NCBI GenBank assembly: GCA_949825065.1 | Contig: OX463854.1 | Coordinates: 12,809,112 to 12,873,111, forward strand | Reading direction: 5' to 3' | Origin: Odontocerum albicorne | Taxonomy: Eukaryota; Arthropoda; Insecta; Trichoptera; Odontoceridae | DNA length: 64,000 nt | Part shown: positions 56,123 through 64,000 of the stretch, one piece after another | Layout: each line of letters starts with the position of its first letter | How positions within the stretch are numbered: position 1 is the stretch's first letter | Notes under the pieces: model-generated | Databases searched by the model: none | What the model was told of the DNA's origin: nothing | What the model saw: the letters and a program-made list of their open reading frames with translations, nothing else | Made by a program: the position numbers and the translations under genes

Positions 56123-56833
56123 GTGTCGGGCGTAGATAGAACGCAATAAACAACTGCGTAATTTGGTCGAATGAATCGTGACGGAACGGAAGCGGCTTCT
56201 GGATAAGGGAGAATTCCTGATAGGGAATTTCACCTTAACTGAATTAATTTTTTTTAAAGTAAACTCAAGAGTAATTATTTATTAAAAGAATTACTATGCC
56301 CGGGATGGAATGAATGCACTAGACAGACAGATGTCTGTAGGTTCGAGGGGTGGCCGAGAATGGGGCGAAAACTCTGGCCCTCCGGGAAGCCGAACGGCTG
56401 ACAAAGTGGGAGAACGCGTCATAGCCCACCTGCACGAGATCACGTAGGCAAACCTTGAGACTTTAATCCCTGTGACGCTGGATCACATGCCGACAATAAC
56501 AAATCATTATTATTTTGGTCACGAGAAATTATATTAAGAACACAACGGAACTTCGTGATTCGTATCAACTTTGACACGTGATCACCGAAGTAAGAAATAA
56601 TGATAATTTAGGATTCTCCTAATTTGTAGGCCGACAACTATCTCGACATGGCGTCCGAAGATTTTTCTTGTAAATACAATAGCCATTTTGAATTTAATTT
56701 AATTATAAAATATACTCCTCACACTTTTGTATTTAAGAAAACTATTTTCGTGTTATATCGATACAGTTTTCATACAAAAAATTTATTTTCGACTTTTGAG
56801 TCGTAAAATGATTCTTTTTATTCATTTATATAC
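56123..56833. other. GC-richer sequence upstream of the candidate exon
   Basis: 56290-56640 has a mixed, GC-richer composition (gaatggggcgaaaactctgg, ccctccgggaagccgaacgg) and could be 5' untranslated or promoter sequence, or an unrecognised element. No TATA box or initiator could be assigned with any certainty. Confidence 0.3.
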
Positions 56834-57854
56834 AGGATTGTCCAAAAATCACAAGATTATTATAAAATAAAATTACTTTTTTATTTCTTTATAATTACCA
56901 TTGTTTCTTATATAAACAGAAAACACACTTCTTGGAAATACATTTTATTTAGTTTTGAAAAAAAAATCCTTTAAATAGCTACAATTTTGCTCTTCACACT
57001 GACGCGCTCTTTCTAAGGCGTGAACAATCACCTGTCGTAATGTGTCTTGGCTTATTTCTTCAATTTCTTCATGGATGTGGTCTTCAATTGCTGAATGGTT
57101 CGAGAATCGTAACGGTATACTCTATCTTTCAAACACCTCCATTCGCGAAATTATCCTTCTTCCAAAAGTTTGTCTTAAGAGTTCAATTGTCGGGCGAGCT
57201 GTATGGGCAGTAGCACCATCTTACTGCCACCATACGTCTGGTGTGTCCTCGACTGCAGAACGCACGAAATTCTTTAGCATTTCTCGATACCTTTCGCCAT
57301 TGACGATTAGTGCGTTTTCTGCCTCATCTTCAAAGAAATAAGGTCAAAGAACTCTTTCCGCATTTACACCACAACAAATCGTTACTTTTACGGGGTGCAT
57401 ACTACGTTTGTGGACTATTTTTGGATTTTATGTCCCCCAAAATTGCCGTTTAGGTAGAAATGGGATAATCTGCTGGCTTCAGTTCCTGCACTAACTGTAC
57501 CTAATACGGATAGACATTCAGCATCCCTTGGATACTCTGAAGCGAGTTTTGAGGCATGACCAGCTGCTGGGACCGCTTTCGAGTTGACATTGAAGGTTCT
57601 TCTTCAATATTTCGGCGTACACGCTGAATGTTATCCTGTGACCTTTCTGAACGTGGCATCCCAGCAAGTGGTAAATTACTCACAGGCCCCTGAATTTGAC
57701 ACCGCCGGACTAAGTTAGGTATCGTTTGTTTATATGATGATTTTCTGACCCCAAAATGACAAGCGTAAGCTCTTTGCGTTAGCACAATTGATCGTAGATT
57801 TTCTAAATAAAATTAGATTATTTTAACACATTGCTCAGTCATGAATTTCTCCAT
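56834..57854 (-). pseudogene. Mariner-superfamily transposase with DUF4817-like N-terminus
   Basis: Minus strand from an ATG at 57854: MEKFMTEQCVKII, a stop, then TQRAYACHFGVRKSSYKQTI, RRNIEEEPSMSTRKRSQQLV (helix-turn-helix region), then KVTICCGVNAERVL (57390), YFFEDEAENALIVNGERYRE, VWWQ, a stop where Gln is expected, DGATAHTARPTIELLRQTFG with the second catalytic Asp, and a deletion that removes the third catalytic Asp (the WPPRSPDLT block is absent). The C-terminal helices follow (EDHIHEEIEEISQDTLRQVI). An end-like sequence, acaggattgtccaaaaatca, lies at 56834; its partner on the other side was not found. Non-functional. Confidence 0.8.
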
Positions 57855-58663
57855 ATTAATTTTCCAATAAGGAAATTAAAAAATAATCTGAAATAAAAAA
57901 TAATAAAAAAAAATATTGAAGAAAGTTATTTGAATTTTAAACAATCTAGTGGCTTTTGGGCCCCACAGTAGTAAAATAATATTGATTCAACGCTTTGTCT
58001 ACATAGCATGTCGGTGACTGTATATCCCAATATGATGAAATTTTTGTCTATATAAAAATGTGATATACCATATGTGTTGAGCTCTAAAAATAATATTCAC
58101 TTGAATTTCCAATTGAACGAAGCAATTTACTTTCATTCAATATTGATTAAAAAATATATATATATCAGTAAAGGATAAGAAACTCAATTATAGAGATTTC
58201 AAAATTTCAAAAGTAGCCCATCTTTCCATGTTTTACCGGGGTGATATGAAACTAAATTCGATAAAATTCGAAAATTATATTAGATTTAAAGGTCGTACTC
58301 ATAATTAGCATTGTAGAATTCAATCCCCTTATGAATATTATCATCCAGCTGCTGGGTATTTTATTATCATATTTCTACATTTATTTTAACATTTGTGTGT
58401 CAAACCAGGGTTAGGGTTGACTTGGAAATAAATCATAATAATTTGTGAATAAGAAAAACAGGATCTACTTTTTGCTAAAATAAACGAAAAATTCTTTGAG
58501 ATTTCATTTTGAATAATTAGGTTTTGTAATAGGATTGAAGAAAACTTTAAAAGTATTTGACGAATTTTACAGAAACGATAATTATCTGATATTTTCATTA
58601 ATATATAGAAGCAAGTTATTTTGTCATTGTAAATTAATTGTTTAATTTCAAATATTGATACTT
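57855..58663. other. Anonymous AT-rich sequence
   Basis: Nothing recognisable. Confidence 0.5.
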
Positions 58664-58713
58664 CTCAACCCAAATTTACAACAACATTTTTGTTATTGTA
58701 AATTTGGGTTGAG
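58664..58713. repeat. Perfect 18 bp inverted repeat (hairpin)
   Basis: ctcaacccaaatttacaa and its exact complement around a 14-base spacer that can pair further (aac/gtt). Confidence 0.9.
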
Positions 58714-60024
58714 AGTTCAAAATTATCCTTATAAGTGCTGCAATGCATACCAGCATCCACTTGAAAACTTATTTTGGTACCATTTTTTTTTAAGTTTAAC
58801 GACTTCCTACTAGGGAAAAAATAAAACTGTCAGTTTACACGAATTAGTTTACTTATTTTTCAACGAAATTTTTAAAAATTTTCAAAATATTTTTAGAAAA
58901 AAACCTAAAATATGACAGATAAAACATTTTTGCTTTCTTGAGACAGTTAAAAAAAGAGATATCAATCTCTGGAACTAAACTATTCACACAATAAAAAATT
59001 GCTGTCATTGGAACAAGATATACCAATGATACTAATATATTTATCTCAAGATGATTTAAAAATAATAACCGTTTTAAGTTGCTCTAGAACTTTTGACGAA
59101 GATTTATGTGTACCTAAATAATAAAAAAGTGAAATTCTAGACTTTTTGTTTGAGCTTTAGAAAATAAATCATGCTGGAACACGCCCTCGTGTGACCGGTT
59201 CGGGAAATTCAATTTGGTATCTGTATGCCCTTAAAGGATTCCTCTATAACCTTATTTTGAAAAACGATCCTGATGGGATAACGCAAAGGTAAGGCGAAGT
59301 GCCCAATATATTGTTTTACGTGGCCTCTGATATCTGACTGAATAAATTAAGATTTTCCTTTATAGCTGTACATATTGGAATTTGCAGAAAGCTTCCAACA
59401 TTTTTTTCTGAAAATTATGGTCATTTTTTGAGATGATGTCAAATATATGAGGTATTAAATATTTGTTGATGAGTTAAGATTAGTTTTATGTATGAAACGA
59501 TTTTTTTATTGAAATATTACTATGGTATATTTTTAAATATTATTAAATAAACAGTTTAGAAACCACAACTTAATGTTTACCATATATGAATTTTTATTTG
59601 ATAAGAAATATCAGAGTTAACCTTTGGTGATCTATTAAAATTCACGAATTCTGTTGTAAGCAAAACTGACCAAGGTTGAAACACGAGCTTGTGTTTTTAA
59701 TTAAATTAAGAATGTGTGTTTTTGAGATGCAAGGCTACTTAAAAGAATGAAAATCAAAGATTAAACTTGTTATTCCCAATAATACAAAAAAAAATATAAT
59801 GTTAACATATTTTCAACTCTAACAATATGGGCGAAACTTTTATTTCTAATCAGTTATGTAATGTGTATCATTCTTGATTTTTCTTTTCTATCCCCCATCC
59901 TTTCCTTTTTTTGTTTGATGATATCTCACTTATACTTTTAAAGGTTTATGTCCATAAATGTGATAAATAGGAATTATCTTTTAAATGTTTTTTGCGACCA
60001 TATAACTTACATGATTTAATTTTG
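58714..60024. other. Anonymous AT-rich sequence
   Basis: Nothing recognisable on either strand. Confidence 0.5.
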
Positions 60025-60090
60025 TCTGGTTAGCTGGAAGAGATTACCGCCTAGCAATAAACTCATCAGGTTGTACGTGCAATTAAATGT
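60025..60090 (+). repeat. SINE-A tail fragment
   Basis: gtctggttagctggaagaga, ttaccgcctagcaataaact and catcaggttgtac match the SINE-A 3' end. Confidence 0.7.
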
Positions 60091-60199
60091 TAAATAAAAT
60101 AAAATAAAAAATGAAGGTATGTTTGGAAACTGATCCAGGAAAATATCCTATTGAGTTTTTCTAAAAGGTATATTTTTTTCTCCATATGACTAACCACAT

Positions 60200-60625
60200 A
60201 AAAGCATAAAGTACTCCTTCAAGGTTTAAATGCCTGAGTCAAAAATAGCTCTTGATGACTCCACTACATTTTTTACGATCAGCAATTCACTCAGATCTGA
60301 TTCATTCTTTATCATGTATAAGAACTCTGAGGTACTTGAAAATTACAAATGACCAGCTCTGAACAATAAGTAAGTCAACGTTCAATTATCGTGGCTTTCC
60401 AATCGAGAGTTTTTTTTTATCAAATGCCTTCATTTAAATAATTTTGATGACCCTACTAAGTTATTATCATTTTTTATAAACAGTTATTCCCTCAGAGCTC
60501 AATTATTCTTGATCATGTATTAGAACTCTGAGGTATTTGAAAATTATAAAGCACGAGCTGTGAACAATTCTTAAGTCAAAGTTTATTTAGTGTAGATGTC
60601 CTCACAATTGTATAAAAAAACTTCA
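60200..60625. repeat. Diverged 200 bp direct duplication
   Basis: Units around 60205-60415 and 60425-60620 share atcatgtataagaactctga and ggtacttgaaaattac, then agctctgaacaat and taagtcaa-gtt. Confidence 0.75.
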
Positions 60626-60934
60626 TCAATTCATTGAAAACCTTAAATTTTGTAAATTAATTGAAAAAAAAACTTTTGTTCTTATTTTTATAATATAAGG
60701 CGTTTGAAGAGCTCAAAACGTTTTGTAATATTATATGTGCAATTTATTGTGATAAATGTATTCAGCCGTTCGGTGAATATCTGTTGAATTAATTCAAAAC
60801 GTTTGAATTTTTTGAAATATTTTATTACTAACCATGTTTTTAAAGTTATATTTTTTCTTCTTGTTAATTTGTTTACTAAAATCATCATGTAAGTACTATT
60901 GATCATCACAATTATATACTAAGTTAGATATAAT
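60626..60934. other. Anonymous AT-rich sequence
   Basis: Nothing recognisable. Confidence 0.5.
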
Positions 60935-61196
60935 AAAACGAATGAGAGAAGAAAGACTAGCAAATACAGTGCAAATTCGAGTGGAAGGTGTGGTAGAGGA
61001 ATATCAAGAAAGTGTTATTGTATCGAGTGTTCGATACTTAAAAAAAAGAATGTTAAAACTCGCAGGAATGGTACAAAAAGATATATATGTTAGGACATAA
61101 AAGAGGCGAAAAACGTGTGAAAGAAAAGTCTGGCGATTTCTGTTATCTGTCTAATCCCGACATGGAGACGGCGCGGCGTAATGGTATGTTTGTAAA
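60935..61196 (+). pseudogene. RTE-like LINE fragment (3' end)
   Basis: KRMREERLANTVQIRVEGVV (60940) then decayed blocks and a terminal KSGDFCYLSNPDMETARRNG (61125), followed by tatgtttgt. Convergent with the next fragment. Confidence 0.65.
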
Positions 61197-61589
61197 TACG
61201 AACCAAAAATGTAATACTCGTACCATCATGCACTTTAAATGTTTTTTACATAGATAACATAAATGAGTACCATATATATGTCAATACATATATTTATTTA
61301 AGGTTTTAGTTAAATGTTCAATACTCCACGACAATTGAGAAAAAATAAATAATAGTTATTAATAACCCAAAAAGCTTAAGAAAGTTTAGACTGATTAATG
61401 AATGGTAAATAAATAATATTTTTCAAATAAAATTTGTTGATTGTTGTGCGCATTTAAGTAAAAAATGTCATCTGGGCTAGTGAATATTTTTTACATACTC
61501 GTATGAACCAAATAAACAACAAATTTGGTGTCAATAAAAATTATAAGCAGGCTTTTAATGAACAAGGAAAACATAATAATTTGAGTACG
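61197..61589. other. Anonymous sequence between two RTE tails
   Basis: Contains two TACTCGTA octamers (61215-61222, 61496-61503). No tandem array. Confidence 0.5.
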
Positions 61590-61880
61590 CATGCATACCA
61601 GTACATCGTTTCCCTTTTGGGGTAGGTAGATAGGAGAAAATACCTCACTTTCCTATTTCGACAGATTTTCTTCGCCTTTTTTACATTGTTACACCTTATT
61701 ATACAAATCCCACGTTTTCTCTGACCTTTAACGTTTCCTTATTTAAAATAAAGTTAACTTGATCTAAACAAGTTTTCTATGGGATTCATTCACAATGCCT
61801 TCCACTTACGTTTGACATTTACGAGTATGTATAAGAGTTTTTGCAGTATCGTTTTTAGCCCGATATATTGATTGTTATTG
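61590..61880 (-). pseudogene. RTE-like LINE fragment (3' end)
   Basis: On the minus strand: aataaggaaacgttaaaggt, agagaaaacgtgggatttgt, aaaaggcgaagaaaatctgt, cgaaataggaaagtgagg and the terminal ctacccc-aaagggaaacg. Same order as the 3' end of fragment 1. A TACGAGTA octamer is inside (61820-61827). Confidence 0.65.
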
Positions 61881-63200
61881 GTCACGACACTCGTACTACT
61901 CGTAGATATATATGGAGGCTTTTAAAATTCATTAATTTAAATGTGAGAAAGTATGAATTATGACACGAATGAATTATCTGATGCGAACGAAGAATGTTCG
62001 ATAAAGAATTCTTGAACGTGATGTTGAAGTTATAATGCGGTTGAAATTGTATATGTGATAGGTTAGAGAGGGGACGTAAATGCATACCGCCATCTTTTTG
62101 GAAAGATCTAGCCAAAAGTGTTTATTTCTTTCCCCTGTAATGAACACGCTTTGTCCGGAGGACTCGCCAGTTGTTGCGCTATCGTTATGAAACTATTTCA
62201 ATATTTCAATCTCGACATTTCTGGATAGTGATTACATTAGGACTGTCTTCTAAGTTCTATTTCTTTCAATTTAAATTAAATCTCTCGGTGATTTTGGTTT
62301 ATATTTTTTTATTAAAGTAAATATCTCGGTGATTTTGGTTTATAAATTTATTTTTTTACGGAAACACGTTCCACTGACATAGTGTTGCATGCTTAACAAT
62401 CCTAATCATTATACACAAAACGCCACTATTTTCCAGAACAGGGACGTTCTTTGCGATTCTTTTCAATATTTTTGACTCCTTTGATACCAATAGCGCACTT
62501 TATTATAAACGTTTTCATTTGCGGTCAGTGCGGTGCAGCCGTTCAACTTTATATCAAGGGTTATCAAATGTGCACATTACTTCTCCACGTTCAAGAGATG
62601 ATCGCAAAAATATTCATTTTCTAAAATCGGGATTAAATCAATTTTACGTTACTTAGATAAGCTCCTTAACTGGAAGAAGTTGACGTTTAACAACAATTCT
62701 ACCAGCTTAATAATTATATCCACAAAAGTTGAAATAACTTAACAAAAATATCTTGTTATCCTGGTTCAGAAACAAAGTTTCAAAATGTAAGCATATTACT
62801 TTTTCAGCTTTAATGGGCTAAGAATGTTTCTTGAGTAAAAGCTATTGTTTTAGAAATGATGAACTCTCTTCTTTATTGTTAGATCGAATAAGTTATGAAT
62901 TGAAAAATGAATGTCTTAAACAAAGATTATCTTCGTTAAAATTCACAATTGTCAATCGATCGATAAATATTAATAGGTTTATCCATATTCTCCTTATTTA
63001 CTCATTTCAATTGCATTACTAAAACCCTAGATGTAACAATTTTCAGACTTTTTCCCTTTAATTAATTAAGTTGGATTACTAAAAGCCTGGATGTTACAAT
63101 GTATGACTCTTACTCCGGTAGCTCAGTATAGGTAAAACAAGGCTCAATAAGATCTCAAGATGTCGTGGGAAGAGGTAGGCATTCGTCAGTGCTTGGGTAG
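61881..63200. other. Anonymous sequence
   Basis: A short direct repeat (atctcggtgattttggttta) occurs twice at 62282-62342. A tRNA-like scrap (ccggtagctcagtataggta) lies at 63116. Nothing coding recognised. Confidence 0.45.
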
Positions 63201-64000
63201 GTATAAATACATAATGAAACACATATTTGCTGTTAATTGGTTATATATTTAATCCTGACGAGCTGATACTCCGTCAGGAAAATCAAATGGGCAGATTTCT
63301 CTCTGCTACTCCGCTAACCTTTCAGATGGACAGGCAGTCGAAGTAATTTATTATCACACAACAGTCCGTTGCGGAAATGTGTCAATTCTCAAAGATTAGA
63401 TCTCGCCAATCTCTAGAATACTCAAATATCACCATAAAATGACAAGCAAAAGAGGATAAATAAGGTTGATCTTACTCCAATACAGGACAAAATGTATTAT
63501 CCCAGATCCGCTTCAAGTGTATGACCAGGTCGACTCGTATATGGCCCTCTGACCTTATACTGTTACTACAGGGCCGCTGATGTGAAGAAATTCCCTCAGT
63601 GGTTGGCGACCGCCAATTCGTGCCGTAATACACCCACACGACTCAGTTCCTCGGGAATTTACCGGACAAATTGTATCAAATAAGAATGAACAATCAAATG
63701 TGAGAAAAGCTTGTTCAAGTTCGCGAACAGCGTCAAGACGAGAATGATGTTGACTTGATAACTTCGTGGCGAGAAAGAGCTCGGAAGATCGCGGTCCCTT
63801 AATTTAAGGGATCTCAGCCTAGCGCCGCCATTTTGGAACTCTATAGAAAGTCCCTCGCGACCGTTAAAAAAATCATAAATCTTTTCGTTATTTTGCCAAT
63901 GAATAGTCTATTTAAACTTTCACAGCGTAATTAAGTCGAGAATCCTTTTTGTATAACATCCGGTGAAACTTATTGTTTAAGAGACAATACTGGACCCTTC
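63201..64000. other. GC-richer segment at window end, unassigned
   Basis: From about 63240 composition becomes mixed and GC-richer (ttggcgaccgccaattcgtg at 63603, gatcgcggtcccttaattta at 63788, agcgccgccattttggaac at 63820). The ggttggcgaccgcc stretch is reminiscent of an LTR primer-binding site after a CA end, but no paired LTR can be seen. It could also be a promoter or 5' exon region of a gene continuing beyond the window. Confidence 0.3.

Overview
This is AT-rich eukaryotic DNA (roughly two thirds A+T by eye), almost certainly from an arthropod. It is mostly transposable-element debris, tandem repeats and anonymous sequence. There are no operons, no rRNA genes, no CRISPR arrays and no long intact host reading frames. 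The arthropod call rests on jockey-like and R1-like LINE fragments, mariner elements, tRNA-headed SINEs, and one recognisable host exon whose closest remembered relatives are arthropod Dpr proteins. I cannot name the species.

Host genes. The only host-gene piece I recognise is a 135 bp exon on the minus strand (10500-10634) with both splice sites. It encodes the junction between Ig domains 1 and 2 of a Dpr/zig-8-like neuronal cell-surface protein. The neighbouring Ig exons were not found, so much of the window is probably intron of this gene or intergenic. A second minus-strand candidate (55906-56122) has a signal-peptide-like stretch and ends at a splice donor; it could be an upstream coding exon of the same gene, but that is a guess. 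A few other short reading frames next to splice-like signals are listed at low confidence.

Mobile elements. LINEs: a jockey-like copy (10680-12050), an R1-like copy with its C-terminal zinc knuckle (37895-39235) and a second copy of its 3' end (4110-4680), a CR1/L2-like scrap (about 9670), an unassigned LINE (40005-40960), and at least a dozen dead RTE-like fragments in both orientations. DNA transposons: a mariner with terminal inverted repeats (8402-9186), an irritans-type mariner (54925-55290), a mariner-superfamily element with a DUF4817-like N-terminus (56834-57854), a transposase C-terminus (2947-3111), a piggyBac-like MITE (13101-13343) and a hAT-like end inside a tandem duplication (48166-48838). 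SINEs: more than 20 copies of one tRNA-headed family with two alternative bodies, and a second family with a different head. Two further unclassified repeats are a 440 bp unit present twice in inverted orientation and a 211 bp palindromic element.

Most interesting signal. The octamer TACTCGTA / TACGAGTA is strongly over-represented. In several places where sibling repeat copies can be compared, it appears as an exact 6 bp insertion at a TA (TA becomes TA-CTCG-TA). This is the excision footprint known for Minos-type Tc1/mariner transposons. The window seems to carry a field of excision scars from an active or recently active DNA transposon whose elements have mostly left. Several minisatellites also appear to have been born from, or next to, LINE sequence.
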